Source: Tsukamurella spumae
Lineage (GTDB): Bacteria; Actinomycetota; Actinomycetes; Mycobacteriales; Mycobacteriaceae
Direction of reading: 5' to 3'
Assembly: GCF_012396015.1 (NCBI RefSeq)
Contig: NZ_JAAXOQ010000016.1
Coordinates: 1-64,000 of the forward strand
Length of the DNA stretch: 64,000 bases
Both the position numbers and the translations under genes were made by a program. The notes below the pieces were generated by a model. That model made no database searches and was not told the origin of the DNA. It worked only from the letters and a program-made list of their open reading frames with translations. This document shows, in pieces, positions 18,368 through 27,742 of the stretch (positions within the stretch are counted from its first letter, which is position 1; every line of letters begins with the position of its first letter).

Positions 18368-20199
18368 TCCTTCGCGGCCGCGGTCTTGGCGTACTCCCGA
18401 CGCAGGTCGTCGAGGACGCCGCTGTAGGTCGCGATCGTCGAGCGCACGTTGACGCCGATCGGCGTGGCGTCCACCAGGTTCACCCGGCCGAGGCTCGGCG
18501 CATCGAGGGCAGTCACCGGTGCACGCGGGGGTTCGCCCTCCGCCGCGGCCGTCAGCGCAGGAACCAGGGCCTCGAGCACCAGCGTGGACTTGCCCGAGCC
18601 GGAAACGCCCGTCACCGTGGTGATCCGGCCGATCGGCAGGTCGACGGACAGAGCGTGCACGGTGTGGATCGGCTCGGTCTCGAGGTGGATGCGGCCCCGC
18701 GCGAAGACCTCGTCGTCGGCGGTGCGGGGCCGGGTCCGAACCGGCACGCGGCCCGCGAGGTAGTCGCCCAGCACGGAGTCCGGGTCCCGTTCGATCTCGG
18801 CGACGGTGCCCTGCGCGATCAGGAGGCCGCCCTCCGCGCCGGAACCGGGGCCGATCTCGACGAGGTGCTCCGCCTCGCGCACGACGTCCAGGTCGTGATC
18901 GACGACGACCACGGAGTTGCCGTCCCGCAACAGGTCCCGCACCACGCCGAGCAGGCCCTCGACATTGGCCGGATGCAGGCCCACCGAGGGCTCGTCGAGC
19001 ACGTACAGCACCCCGGTGGTGCGGTTGCGGACCGCCCGCGCCAGCTGCACCCGCTGCCGCTCACCGGTGGAGAGGGTGGCCGCACCGCGGTCCAGGCCGA
19101 GGTACCCGAGCCCCAGTTCCACCAGGCGGCGCGCGATCGATTCCAGGGTGTCGACAAGGATTCCGGCCATCTCGCGCATGTCGGCCGGGAGCGGTCCGAC
19201 GGTGCCCGGTGCCCACGCCACCACCTCGTCGAGGGTCATCGCGGTGACGTCGGCGAGACCGAGATCGCCGATGCGCGGCGCACGGGCCTCCGGACTCAGT
19301 CGGGTGCCGCCGCAGTCGCCACACGGGCCCGCGTGCACGAACCGGTTGACCCGCCCGAGGCCCGCCTCGGTGGTCGCCTTGTCGAGCGCCTCCTGCACGG
19401 CGGCGTTCGCGCTCCGATAGGTGAAGTTGACCTCGAACAGCTTGCCGCTCTTGCTGGAGACCGCCACCTTCCGCTTCTCGCCGGGGCCGTGCAGCACGAT
19501 CTCCCGCTCGGCATCGGTGAGGTCGTCGTAGGGCACGTCGATCCGGACGCCGAGATCCGCGACGACCTGGGGCATGAAGGAGAAGCCGAACATCGACCAG
19601 GGCGCGACGGCACCGTCGGCGATTGTCCTCGTGGGGTCGGGCACCAGTGCGGCCCCGTCGATCTCGCGGACGGTACCCGTCCCGGCGCAGGTGGGGCAGG
19701 CACCGTCGGAGTTGAAGGCCAGGGACTCCGCTCCGGGCGGGGTGAAGACCGCACCGCAGACCGGACAGGTGAGGTCGAGTCCGGCGGCGACGTCGATCGT
19801 GGGCTCGAGGTAGTGCCCGTTCGGGCAGCGGTGCGCGGCGAGCCGGGAGAACATGAGCCGCAGCACGTTCAGCAGCTCAGTACTGGTTCCGAAGGTGCTG
19901 CGCACGCCGGGGACGCCGGGCCGCTGCCGCAGTGCGAGTGCCGCGGGGACGTGCTCGACGGCGTCGACGGCGGCCCGCGGCGCCTGCGACATGCGGCGTC
20001 GCGTGTACGTGGACAGCGCCTCGAGGTAGCGGCGCGAGCCCTCGGCGTACAGGACGCCCATCGCCAACGACGACTTGCCGCTGCCGGACACACCGGCGAT
20101 GGCGACCAGCCGGCGCAGCGGCACGTCGACGTCCAGGGACCGCAGGTTGTGCACCCGGGCGCCGCGGACGGCGATCCACAGCGGGGTGTCGTCGGTCAT
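18364..20199 (-). CDS. UvrA-like excinuclease/drug-resistance ATPase, N-terminal part
   Basis: This 611-residue ORF has a first Walker A at residues 36-43 (GVSGSGKS), the zinc module CPVCGAVF/CPTCAGTG, signature LSTGERQRVQLA and Walker B VLYVLDEPSVGLHP. A second Walker A (GVSGSGKST) lies near residue 540, then the ORF stops after AKTAAAKE. The combined product (about 839 residues) matches the short UvrA-like proteins of actinobacteria, which lack the UvrB-binding region and are linked to intercalator resistance. The start ATG at 20199 overlaps the transglutaminase stop. It is not the genome's main uvrA, which is about 950 residues and intact in other species. Confidence 0.85.
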   Translation of the reverse strand: MTDDTPLWIAVRGARVHNLRSLDVDVPLRRLVAIAGVSGSGKSSLAMGVLYAEGSRRYLEALSTYTRRRMSQAPRAAVDAVEHVPAALALRQRPGVPGVRSTFGTSTELLNVLRLMFSRLAAHRCPNGHYLEPTIDVAAGLDLTCPVCGAVFTPPGAESLAFNSDGACPTCAGTGTVREIDGAALVPDPTRTIADGAVAPWSMFGFSFMPQVVADLGVRIDVPYDDLTDAEREIVLHGPGEKRKVAVSSKSGKLFEVNFTYRSANAAVQEALDKATTEAGLGRVNRFVHAGPCGDCGGTRLSPEARAPRIGDLGLADVTAMTLDEVVAWAPGTVGPLPADMREMAGILVDTLESIARRLVELGLGYLGLDRGAATLSTGERQRVQLARAVRNRTTGVLYVLDEPSVGLHPANVEGLLGVVRDLLRDGNSVVVVDHDLDVVREAEHLVEIGPGSGAEGGLLIAQGTVAEIERDPDSVLGDYLAGRVPVRTRPRTADDEVFARGRIHLETEPIHTVHALSVDLPIGRITTVTGVSGSGKSTLVLEALVPALTAAAEGEPPRAPVTALDAPSLGRVNLVDATPIGVNVRSTIATYSGVLDDLRREYAKTAAAKE

Positions 20200-21038
20200 G
20201 CGAGGCGGGTGATCTCCACGACCACATCGAGATCCGATGCGCCGCCGCCCGCGATCACGCCGCGCAGCGGCGGGACGTCCGCGTAGTCGCGGCCCACGCC
20301 GACAGAGACGTGCCGCTCGCTGATCGGGACGTCGTTCGTCGGGTCGTAGCCGCGCCACTGCCCCGTCCACGCCTCGATCCACGCATGGGACTCCCCCGCC
20401 ACCGTCGACCCGACCTCCGCGTCGTGCTGCGGGTGCAGGTAGCCGGAGACGTACCGGCCCGGGATGCCGATGCTGCGCAGCAGCAGGAGCGTGAGGTGCG
20501 CGTAGTCCTGGCACACGCCCTTGCGTTCCTCCCAGGCGTCGGTCGCCGACGAATGCACGCCGGTGGTGCCGGGCACGTAGTCCAGCTCCTCGTGCACCCA
20601 GCGACACACCTCGAGCACGGCCTCGTCGGGCTCGAGGTCCTTGACCAGCTTCTTGGCCTGCGCGGCGAGCTTGCGCTGCTTGGGCACGTAGTCGGTGTAG
20701 CTGAGCAGCTCGTCGAACCGGTCGCGGACGCGATCCGCCGCGAGCTCGTCCCAGCCGATCACCTCGCCGGCGTCGTCGGCGGCCTCGGTCTCCACGACGG
20801 AGGCGCCGGTGACCTCGAGCGCCGTGTGCGGGGCGTGCAGGTCGAACGCCGTGACCGCGGTGCCCCAGTAGTCGGTGTACCGGTAGACGCGGGTGGCGGG
20901 CACCGTCTCCACACGGTTGAGGATCACGTTCTGCCGCTGGTCGCTGCGCGGTGTCAGCCGGGCCTCGTTGTACGACGAGGTGACCGGTGCGTTGTAGCCG
21001 AAACCGGTGGAGTGCACGACTCGTAGACGCCAGCTCAC
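20196..21038 (-). CDS. transglutaminase-like cysteine peptidase-fold protein
   Basis: This 280-residue protein has an N-terminal beta domain (MSWRLRVVHSTGFGYN) and a transglutaminase-like core. The catalytic triad is visible as Cys in ERKGVCQDYAHL, His in GESHAWIEAW and Asp in GYDPTND. It is cytosolic by lack of a signal. The start is GTG at 21038 (GTGA overlap with the alpha-E gene). It corresponds to Rv2409c. The linked ATP-grasp and alpha-E genes suggest synthesis or trimming of a small peptide or amide-linked product, a prediction in the comparative-genomics literature that remains untested as far as I know. Confidence 0.9.
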   Translation of the reverse strand: MSWRLRVVHSTGFGYNAPVTSSYNEARLTPRSDQRQNVILNRVETVPATRVYRYTDYWGTAVTAFDLHAPHTALEVTGASVVETEAADDAGEVIGWDELAADRVRDRFDELLSYTDYVPKQRKLAAQAKKLVKDLEPDEAVLEVCRWVHEELDYVPGTTGVHSSATDAWEERKGVCQDYAHLTLLLLRSIGIPGRYVSGYLHPQHDAEVGSTVAGESHAWIEAWTGQWRGYDPTNDVPISERHVSVGVGRDYADVPPLRGVIAGGGASDLDVVVEITRLA

Positions 21039-22018
21039 AGCTCCCCCTCCAGGATGGTGTCGATGTCTCCGCGGGCGCGGGCGTCGGTCCAGGCGACGTA
21101 CGGCGTCACGTGGAAGTAGCGGGCGGTGACGGCCTCGCTCGCGGCCTGCCCGAGCTCCTGCAGCGCGATCAGGCGGCGCTGCAGATCGTCGAGAAGCTCT
21201 CCCGGCGCGAGGAATTCGAGCTCGCCGCGCGCCCGGCCGAGCAGTCGCTGTGCCTCCGTGTGGGTGCCGAGCCGCCCCTCGCGGCCGCCCTCGATCGCAC
21301 TCAGGCAGTCCTCCGCCGTGGTGAGCGCGTGGATCACCGACCGCGGGAACAGCCGGTCGACGAGGATGAACTCGACGACGCGCGTGGCGTCCAGCACGCC
21401 GCGGTGCGTGCGCAGGTAGGTGTCGTGGGCGCCCGTCGCGCGGAGCACCGTGACCCAGGTGGGGGCGTTCGCGCGGTCGCCGGCGCGCGAGAGGAGCAGG
21501 CGCACCGCCATGTCCATCCGTTCGATGGAGCGCCCGAGGAGCAGGAAGCGGTAGCCCTCGTCGCGCGAGAGCGTCGAGTCGGTGAGGCCGGAGAACATCG
21601 CCGCGCGGTTCTTGATGTAGTTGAGGAACTCGTGCGGGCCGAGCCGCCGGGCAGCGCGCTCGCGCTCGGCGATGCCGTTGTAGGTGGCGTTGAGGCACTC
21701 CCACATCTCGGAGCTGGTGACCTCCCGTGCGCCGCGGGCGTTCTCGCGGGCCGCGGCGATGGTGGCGGCGATCGAGCCGCTGCCCGGGTCGCGGTTGTAC
21801 GCGACCACCTCCGTGACGGACCGCAGGTCGAGCGGCTGGTCCGCCGGCGGCTCCGGGATGCCGAGGACGCGGACGAGCTGCCGGGAGACCCGGTCCTCGT
21901 CGACGGTGGCGTCCTCGAGGAACTGGTGCACCGTGACGTCCAGCATGCGGGCGGTGTCGTCGGCGCGTTCGGCGTACCGGCCGATCCAGTACAGCGCCTC
22001 AGCGTTACGGGCGAGCAT
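21035..22018 (-). CDS. alpha-E domain-containing protein (DUF403)
   Basis: This 327-residue, almost wholly helical protein opens with the family hallmark [20 protein letters not shown]. It corresponds to Rv2410c. Alpha-E proteins are nearly always encoded with a circularly permuted ATP-grasp and a transglutaminase, and no activity is established. The start at 22018 overlaps the ATP-grasp stop by 14 bases, and the stop overlaps the transglutaminase start, so the three are coupled. Confidence 0.9.
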   Translation of the reverse strand: MLARNAEALYWIGRYAERADDTARMLDVTVHQFLEDATVDEDRVSRQLVRVLGIPEPPADQPLDLRSVTEVVAYNRDPGSGSIAATIAAARENARGAREVTSSEMWECLNATYNGIAERERAARRLGPHEFLNYIKNRAAMFSGLTDSTLSRDEGYRFLLLGRSIERMDMAVRLLLSRAGDRANAPTWVTVLRATGAHDTYLRTHRGVLDATRVVEFILVDRLFPRSVIHALTTAEDCLSAIEGGREGRLGTHTEAQRLLGRARGELEFLAPGELLDDLQRRLIALQELGQAASEAVTARYFHVTPYVAWTDARARGDIDTILEGEL

Positions 22019-23711
22019 GACGCTCCTCCTCTCGTGCCTGCGGGCGCTGGCGTGCCTGCTGTTGCTGCTGATCCTGCGAGCTGAGCTCGGGACCGATCTC
22101 CACCTGCTGTTGCTCGGCGAGGTCGCGGCTCGGAACCACCTCCACGCCTTCGAGTTCCGCCTCCGCGGCCGAGGACCGGGCCGCGAGCACCCAGGTGTCC
22201 TTGGAGCCGCCGCCCTGGCTCGAGTTCACCACGAGGGAGCCCTCGGGGAGCGCGACGCGGGTGAGGCCACCGGGCAGCACCCACACGTCGTCGCCGTCGT
22301 TGACCGCGAACGGACGCAGGTCCACGTGCCGGGGCCGGGCCTGCTCGCCGATCTTCGTCGGCACCGTCGACAGTTGCATGACCGGCTGGGCGATCCAGCC
22401 GCGCGGGTCCGCGATGACCTTCCGGCGGATCGTCGCGAGCTCCTTCTCGCTCGCGTCGGGCCCGAAGACGATGCCGTAGCCGCCCGACCCCTCGACCGGC
22501 TTGATGACGAGTTCGTCGATGCGGTCGAGCACCTCTTCGCGCTCGTCGTCGAGCCAGCAGCGCAGCGTGTCCACGTTCTGCAGGAGCGGCTTCTCGCCGA
22601 GGTAGTAGTCGATGATGTCGGGGACGTAGGTGTAGGTCAGCTTGTCGTCGGCGACGCCGTTGCCCACGGCGGAGCTGATCACCACGTTGCCGGCGCGGGC
22701 CGCGTTGAGCAGTCCCGCCACGCCCAGCACCGAGTTGGGCAGGAACTGCATCGGATCGAGGTACTCGTCGTCGATGCGGCGGTAGATCACGTCCACCTGC
22801 TGCTCGCCGCTGGTGGTGCGCATGTAGACCACGTTGTCGCGGCAGAAGAGGTCGCGGCCCTCGACCAGCTCGACCCCCATCTGCCGGGCGAGCAGGGAGT
22901 GCTCGAAGTAGGCGGAGTTCGCCATGCCGGGCGTGAGGACCACCACCGTCGGGTCGGCCTCGTTCGACGCGGCGCTGCGCCGGAGGGCCCGCAGCAGGTG
23001 CGAGCTGTAGTCGGCGACGGCGCGCACGCGGTGCCGCTGGAACAGGTCCGGGAAGACCTGGGCCATGGCCCGGCGGTTCTCCATCACGTAGCTCACGCCC
23101 GACGGGGACCGCAGGTTGTCCTCGAGCACGCGGAAGGTTCCTTCGGCGTCGCGGATCAGGTCGATCCCGGCGACGTGGATGCGCACCCCGTTGGGCGGGC
23201 GGATGCCGGCGGCCTGGCGATGGAAGTGCGCACACGAGGTGACCAGACGTTTCGGGACGACGCCGTCGCGCAGGATCTCCTGCTCGGAGTAGATGTCGTC
23301 GAGGAACATCTCCAGCGCCTGCACCCGCTGCTTGATCCCCTTCTCCAGCCGGTTCCACTCGGCGGCGGCGATCACGCGCGGCACCAGGTCCAGCGGGAAG
23401 GGCCGCTCGCGGCCCTCGAGGGAGAAGGTGATGCCCTGGTCGATGAACGCGGTGCCGAGCGCGTCCACGCGGGCCGCCAGGTCCGACTCGTCCGCCGACG
23501 CGAGCGCGCCGAAGATCCGCTTGTAGGGCGCGCGCACGGTGCCGTCGTCGGCGAACATCTCGTCGAAGGCCCGCCCGAACGACGGTGCCTCGTCGTAGCG
23601 CGCGAACAGCGGCGCGTCGTCGGACAGTCGTGGGACGGCGGACGGCTTCCGGGTCGCGGACGCCGATGTGCGTCCCGTGGTGCCGGCCTTGGCCTGTTTC
23701 TGCGGGGTCAC
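22005..23711 (-). CDS. circularly permuted type 2 ATP-grasp protein
   Basis: This 568-residue protein matches the DUF404/DUF407 family (Rv2411c). ATP-grasp elements appear in permuted order: [30 protein letters not shown], then [16 protein letters not shown] (nucleotide-binding lysine and glycine loop). Such enzymes ligate a carboxylate to an amine; the substrate is unknown. The GTG at 23711 gives [10 protein letters not shown]; the frame is open further upstream but would run into the rpsT promoter. The C-terminus is rich in Gln ([10 protein letters not shown]), which is probably disordered. It is first in a five-ORF overlapping operon reaching 17681. Confidence 0.9.
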   Translation of the reverse strand: MTPQKQAKAGTTGRTSASATRKPSAVPRLSDDAPLFARYDEAPSFGRAFDEMFADDGTVRAPYKRIFGALASADESDLAARVDALGTAFIDQGITFSLEGRERPFPLDLVPRVIAAAEWNRLEKGIKQRVQALEMFLDDIYSEQEILRDGVVPKRLVTSCAHFHRQAAGIRPPNGVRIHVAGIDLIRDAEGTFRVLEDNLRSPSGVSYVMENRRAMAQVFPDLFQRHRVRAVADYSSHLLRALRRSAASNEADPTVVVLTPGMANSAYFEHSLLARQMGVELVEGRDLFCRDNVVYMRTTSGEQQVDVIYRRIDDEYLDPMQFLPNSVLGVAGLLNAARAGNVVISSAVGNGVADDKLTYTYVPDIIDYYLGEKPLLQNVDTLRCWLDDEREEVLDRIDELVIKPVEGSGGYGIVFGPDASEKELATIRRKVIADPRGWIAQPVMQLSTVPTKIGEQARPRHVDLRPFAVNDGDDVWVLPGGLTRVALPEGSLVVNSSQGGGSKDTWVLAARSSAAEAELEGVEVVPSRDLAEQQQVEIGPELSSQDQQQQQARQRPQAREEERHARP

Positions 23712-23808
23712 TCGGTCATCGTGCCGCACCCGCGCCGTTTCGGCAGCGCATCGTTCACAGCGTGGCAAGCTGGGCGTCGGACGCCGTTCCACCGGCCGGT
23801 GCCGCGAT

Positions 23809-23837
23809 TTGGGTTGTATCCGAGCCGCTGGTAACCT
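23809..23837 (+). promoter_or_regulatory. sigma-70-type promoter of rpsT
   Basis: A -35 TTGGGT (23809-23814), a 17-base spacer and a -10 TAACCT (23832-23837) lie 55 bases before the rpsT start. They fall in the 181-base gap between the divergent ATP-grasp gene and rpsT. Confidence 0.5.
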
Positions 23838-23892
23838 GGTACGTCGGCAGTCATCACCGGCTGTCCTATTCGAGACAAGAGAGTTTGAACGC

Positions 23893-24153
23893 GTGGCCAA
23901 CATCAAGTCCCAGATCAAGCGGATCAAGACCAACGAGCGCAACCGTCTGCGCAACCAGTCGGCGAAGTCGTCGCTGCGTACCGCCATCCGCCACTTCCGC
24001 GAGGCCGTCGAGGCCGGGGACAAGGCCAAGGCCGGCGAGCTCCTCGTCAGCACCAGCCGTCAGCTCGACAAGGCCGCCAGCGCCGGCGTCATCCACGCCA
24101 ACCAGGCCGCCAACAAGAAGTCGGCGCTGTCGCTGGCTCTGAACAAGCTCTGA
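23893..24153 (+). CDS. rpsT: 30S ribosomal protein S20
   Basis: This 86-residue basic protein starts [21 protein letters not shown], the classic S20 N-terminus, and ends with [13 protein letters not shown]. It binds 16S rRNA in the 30S body. The start is GTG at 23893; the ribosome-binding site is weak (AGAGAG, 9 bases upstream). It is monocistronic, with its own promoter and a hairpin after the gene. Position matches Rv2412. Confidence 0.97.
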   Translation: MANIKSQIKRIKTNERNRLRNQSAKSSLRTAIRHFREAVEAGDKAKAGELLVSTSRQLDKAASAGVIHANQAANKKSALSLALNKL

Positions 24154-24175
24154 TCTTCCGCTAGACGCGCGTATC

Positions 24176-24231
24176 ACCGCGCCGCACCACCACCGGCACC
24201 ACGCGGGCCGGAGAGGGTACGGCGCGGTTTT
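24176..24231 (+). terminator. terminator-like inverted repeat after rpsT
   Basis: ACCGCGCCG (24176-24184) pairs with CGGCGCGGT (24220-24228), followed by a short T-run. A nested CCGG stem lies in the loop. It sits between convergent rpsT and holA. The long loop and short T-run make it a weak intrinsic terminator. The remainder of 24154-24297 shows nothing else. Confidence 0.4.
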
Positions 24232-24297
24232 CGCGTATCCGGGTACGGGTGACGGCGTTCGACGGTCCCGCCCGCCCCGCCGCTCGGCCTCCCGGGT

Positions 24298-25299
24298 TCA
24301 GCCCGCGAGGGTGGCGACCTTGCGAACCGCGATCTCCAGCGCGTAGTCCGGGTCGGCCGCCTGGCCCTTCACATCCGCGTTCGCGGCCGCCACGGCCTGC
24401 AGCGCGCTCGCCACGTTCTCCGCGCGCCACCGGCGCGCCACCTGCGTCATCTTCTTCACCTTCCACGGCGCCATGCCCAGCTCCCCCGCGTCCCGGTACT
24501 GGTCCGGCGTGCGGCCGAGGCCGCGGATGCGCGCCACCGAATGCACCGCGTCCGCCAGCGCGTCGGCGATGAGCACGTGCGGGGTGCCGCGGTGCTGCGC
24601 CCAGCGCAGCGCCTCGAGCGCGGCCGCGACCTGTCCGGCGACCGCCTTGTCGGCGATCTCGAAGCCGGTGACCTCGGCGCGCCCCGCGTAGTAGCGATGC
24701 ACCGCCGCGAGGTCCACGCGGCCGCCCGTGTCCGCCACCAGCTGGGCGATGGCCGCCGCCAGCTCCCGCAGGTCCTTGCCCACGGAATCGACGAGCAGGT
24801 CCACCAGCTCGTCGGAGACCCGGACCTTCTGCGCGCGGAACTCCGACTTGGCGAAGTCCGCCCGATCACGGGCGGAAGTGATCGTCGGAACCTCGACCAT
24901 CACGGCCCCGGCCTTCTTCAGGGCCGCCACCATCGACTTCGCGCGGCCACCTCCGCTGTGCTCGATCACCAGGGTGATGCCGTCCGGCGGGTTCCGAGCC
25001 GCCTCCACGATGAGATCGACGGGAGCCTTGCCCGCCTCGGCGGCGGCCTCGAGGACGACGATGCGCTCCTCCGCGAACAACGACGGGCTCAGCAGCTCCA
25101 CCAGCTCGGACTGGTCGACATCGCCGGCCCGGATGCGCGTGACCGGGACCGCGTCACCGGCGCCACCCGGCAGCCCCATGCCGCCGTCACCCGCACTCGC
25201 GCGCGCCGCGTCGACGATCGCGGCGACCGCCCGCTCCACCAGGAGGCCCTCGGTCCCCACCACCACGTGCACCCGCGCGCTGTCCACCACGACTCCCAT
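24298..25299 (-). CDS. holA: DNA polymerase III delta subunit
   Basis: This 333-residue clamp-loader subunit opens DNA sliding clamps. It has the expected AAA-like N-domain (MGVVVDSARVHVVVGTEGLL), the DVDQSELVELLSPSLFAEERIVVLE region and the helical collar at the C-terminus ending DPDYALEIAVRKVATLAG. The ATG at 25299 is chosen; a GTG at 25314 would add five residues. Its 5' end overlaps the 3' end of comEC by more than 110 bases in another frame. Position matches Rv2413c. Confidence 0.92.
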   Translation of the reverse strand: MGVVVDSARVHVVVGTEGLLVERAVAAIVDAARASAGDGGMGLPGGAGDAVPVTRIRAGDVDQSELVELLSPSLFAEERIVVLEAAAEAGKAPVDLIVEAARNPPDGITLVIEHSGGGRAKSMVAALKKAGAVMVEVPTITSARDRADFAKSEFRAQKVRVSDELVDLLVDSVGKDLRELAAAIAQLVADTGGRVDLAAVHRYYAGRAEVTGFEIADKAVAGQVAAALEALRWAQHRGTPHVLIADALADAVHSVARIRGLGRTPDQYRDAGELGMAPWKVKKMTQVARRWRAENVASALQAVAAANADVKGQAADPDYALEIAVRKVATLAG

Positions 25300-26770
25300 A
25301 CTTCCAGACCCCACCGACGATCACGCACGCCGCGGCGAGCAGAACGCCGGCGGCCGTGCCTCCGGGCACCTCGATCACCCCGATCCGCGCGCACCACCGC
25401 GCCACCGTGATCACCCACCACAGCTCCGGCCCCGTCGCCCGCACCGCCACCCCCGCGATCGGCGGGACCACCGGGGACACCACCGCCGCCAGCGTCCCCA
25501 CCACCGTGATCACCGGGATCACGGGGCCCGCCAACAGATTCGCGACCAGCCCGCCCAACGGAACCCGGCCGGAGAACGCGACCAGCAGCGGCAGCGTCAC
25601 CACCTGGGCCACGACAGTCACCGCGAGCAGGCCCGCGAGGGTGTCCGGCACGCGCGCCGCCACCAGCCGATCACGCAGCACCGGCGACCACAGGACCAGC
25701 CCGGCAGTCGCGGCCACCGACAGGGCGAAGCCGATGTCCCTGGCCAGTACGGGCCGGACCACCATGAGCACGACGACCGCCGCGAACAACGCGACCAACG
25801 GCTGCCGCCCGCGCCGCAGCGCCAGGGCCGCCACGCCGACCAGCCCCATCACCGCGGCCCGGACCACCGACCCCGTCGGGCCCACCAATCCCACGAAGCC
25901 GATCATGGCGGCCGCGGTCAGCCCGGCACGCGCCGGCAACGGAAGCCCCGCGGCGGCGCACGCGCCCAGGACGCAGAGCGCCAGAATCGCGAAGTTGGCG
26001 CCGCTCACGGCCGTCAAGTGGGTGAGCCCGGAGTCCTGGAAGTCGCCGCGCACCGTCGGTAGGGTGGCCGACTCATCGCCCAGGACCAGCGCCGGCAACA
26101 GGCCCGCGGCGTCCGTCTGCAAGGATGCCGCCGCGACATCCGACAGCGCCCGCCGCACCGCCGCGGCCGCGCGGAAGTGGGGCGGCGCGTGATCGAGCAC
26201 CGCCGGCTGCCCCGACCCGATCAGCACGGCCGCGACGAGGCCCGGCCGGGCACTGCGCAGCACCGTCGCCCGGATCGCGATCCGCTCCCCCGGAACCAGT
26301 GCGCCGAGATCGAAACCCGCTCCCAGTAGCAGGATCCCGCCCCGCGCGGCGACCGCACCATGAGAGGTCCGCACCGCCCGGACGGTGCCCGGCACCAGTA
26401 CGCGCGAGGCGTCGAGATGCCCGCCCGGATCGCCCGATCTCTGCCGCGGCCACTCCTCGACCTCGAGCAGGACCTGCACGGGGCCCGCGCCGTCGAAGTC
26501 CGCGATGGACGCCCGCTCCCGGTCGTGCACCCGGAAGGCGACCGACACGGCCACCCCGGCGCCGAGGCCCGCCGCCGCGACGACCACGAGGGCGAGGGAC
26601 TGCACCGCGGGCCGGCGGGCGCGCCCCCGCACGAGCGCCGCCAGCCCGGCGGCGGCCACGAGGACCCCCGCCACCCACCACGCGGCCACGGCCGACACCA
26701 GCGCGATGATCGCCGCGGCCCAGCACACCATCGCCGCCGGAAGGAGCCGCAGGTCCAGCTGCTCGCGCAT
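25187..26770 (-). CDS. comEC: ComEC/Rec2-family DNA uptake channel protein, lacking MBL domain
   Basis: This 527-residue membrane protein has an N-terminal two-helix segment, a DUF4131/OB region (about 60-180) and the Competence core, with LTHLTAVSGANFAILAL and FVGLVGPTGSVVRAAVMG as hallmarks, followed by about ten membrane helices. The C-terminal metallo-beta-lactamase nuclease domain of Bacillus ComEC is absent. The last 40 or so residues are Arg/Gly-rich and overlap the holA start in a shifted frame, so the functional protein may end near VWKYGS. With comEA three bases upstream it forms a competence-like pair (Rv2414c-Rv2415c). Confidence 0.88.
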   Translation of the reverse strand: MREQLDLRLLPAAMVCWAAAIIALVSAVAAWWVAGVLVAAAGLAALVRGRARRPAVQSLALVVVAAAGLGAGVAVSVAFRVHDRERASIADFDGAGPVQVLLEVEEWPRQRSGDPGGHLDASRVLVPGTVRAVRTSHGAVAARGGILLLGAGFDLGALVPGERIAIRATVLRSARPGLVAAVLIGSGQPAVLDHAPPHFRAAAAVRRALSDVAAASLQTDAAGLLPALVLGDESATLPTVRGDFQDSGLTHLTAVSGANFAILALCVLGACAAAGLPLPARAGLTAAAMIGFVGLVGPTGSVVRAAVMGLVGVAALALRRGRQPLVALFAAVVVLMVVRPVLARDIGFALSVAATAGLVLWSPVLRDRLVAARVPDTLAGLLAVTVVAQVVTLPLLVAFSGRVPLGGLVANLLAGPVIPVITVVGTLAAVVSPVVPPIAGVAVRATGPELWWVITVARWCARIGVIEVPGGTAAGVLLAAACVIVGGVWKYGSRGGQRAGARGGGDRGPPGGAGGRRDRRRGARECG

Positions 26771-26773
26771 CCC

Positions 26774-27679
26774 TCACACCGTGGCCATCGACTTGATCTT
26801 CGCGAGCTTCGCGGTCCCGATCCCGCTGACCTTCGCCAGGTCGTCGACCGAGCGGAAGGGCCCGTTGCGGTCCCGGTACGCGACGATCGCCGCGGCCGTC
26901 GCGGCGCCCACGCCGGGCAGCTTGTCGAGCTCGGCGGCGCCCGCCGTATTGATGTTCACGGTGCCGGCCGCGGCGGCCGGAGCCCCCGTCGGAGCCCCCG
27001 CGGACACGGGTCCCGCGGCCCCGGGCGCCGCGCCCGACACCACCGAACTGCGAAGCTTCACACCGGAACTCGGGTCCACCACACCGACCACCACCTGATC
27101 GCCGTCCCGCAGCGGCTGCGCCAGATTCAGGCTGGCGGTGTCCGCCCCGCCGAGGGCGCCCCGCGCGGCGGTCAGGGCGTCCGCCACCCGCGCGCCCGGC
27201 CGCAGGCGGTACAGGCCCGGGGCCCGGACCAGCCCGACGACCGCGACCACCAGCTCCGACGGCGCCGCGCTGGAGGGGCGAACCGCAACGGACGCACCGG
27301 CATCCGCACCGCCCGCGGGTGCACTCGCCGACGCCCCGGCGAAGTTCACCACCGGATACGGACCGGAGCCGCCCGAGTCGGACGACCCGACCACCGCGAC
27401 CGCGGCCACCACTGCGGCGACCACGCCGACCACGATCAGCGCGATCGCCGCGCGCGGCGTCGTCCGCACCCGGTCGACCGTCGCGCGCCACCCCGTCGGC
27501 TCCGGGTCCCAGAAATCGTCGTCCTCCAGGCGGGCATCCCGACCCCGTGGGGCCGGGTCGGCAGGCTCGGCGGGCGCCCGCGCGGCGCCGCCCGCGAACT
27601 CCTCCAACCACGCCGGTCGCGCGAAGATCTGCTCCTCGGCCGCGCCGGCCTCGGGCGCCGCCTCTCGTTCGCCGTTCAT
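26774..27679 (-). CDS. comEA: ComEA-like DNA-binding membrane protein (SLBB + helix-hairpin-helix)
   Basis: This 301-residue protein has a cytoplasmic Pro/Ala-rich N-terminus, one membrane helix (IALIVVGVVAAVVAAVAVVG, about residues 70-90), an SLBB domain (VVAVVGLVRAPGLYRLRPG) and a C-terminal helix-hairpin-helix (VNINTAGAAELDKLPGVG and VSGIGTAKLAKIKSM) that binds DNA outside the membrane. The ATG at 27679 has TACCTT 6 bases upstream, as for leaderless starts; a GTG at 27703 would add eight residues. Two DnaA-box-like 9-mers lie 64-90 bases upstream. Confidence 0.9.
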   Translation of the reverse strand: MNGEREAAPEAGAAEEQIFARPAWLEEFAGGAARAPAEPADPAPRGRDARLEDDDFWDPEPTGWRATVDRVRTTPRAAIALIVVGVVAAVVAAVAVVGSSDSGGSGPYPVVNFAGASASAPAGGADAGASVAVRPSSAAPSELVVAVVGLVRAPGLYRLRPGARVADALTAARGALGGADTASLNLAQPLRDGDQVVVGVVDPSSGVKLRSSVVSGAAPGAAGPVSAGAPTGAPAAAAGTVNINTAGAAELDKLPGVGAATAAAIVAYRDRNGPFRSVDDLAKVSGIGTAKLAKIKSMATV

Positions 27680-27742
27680 GCGACGAAGGTAGGCCGGAGG
27701 CACCGTCGGAAAGCCCGTCGGAACCCCGAGAATCGGCCCGCC

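Noticed and set aside
23893-24153. Alternative start ATG upstream in the rpsT frame.
   Set aside because: Family N-terminus [10 protein letters not shown] fixes the start at the GTG; upstream codons overlap the promoter.
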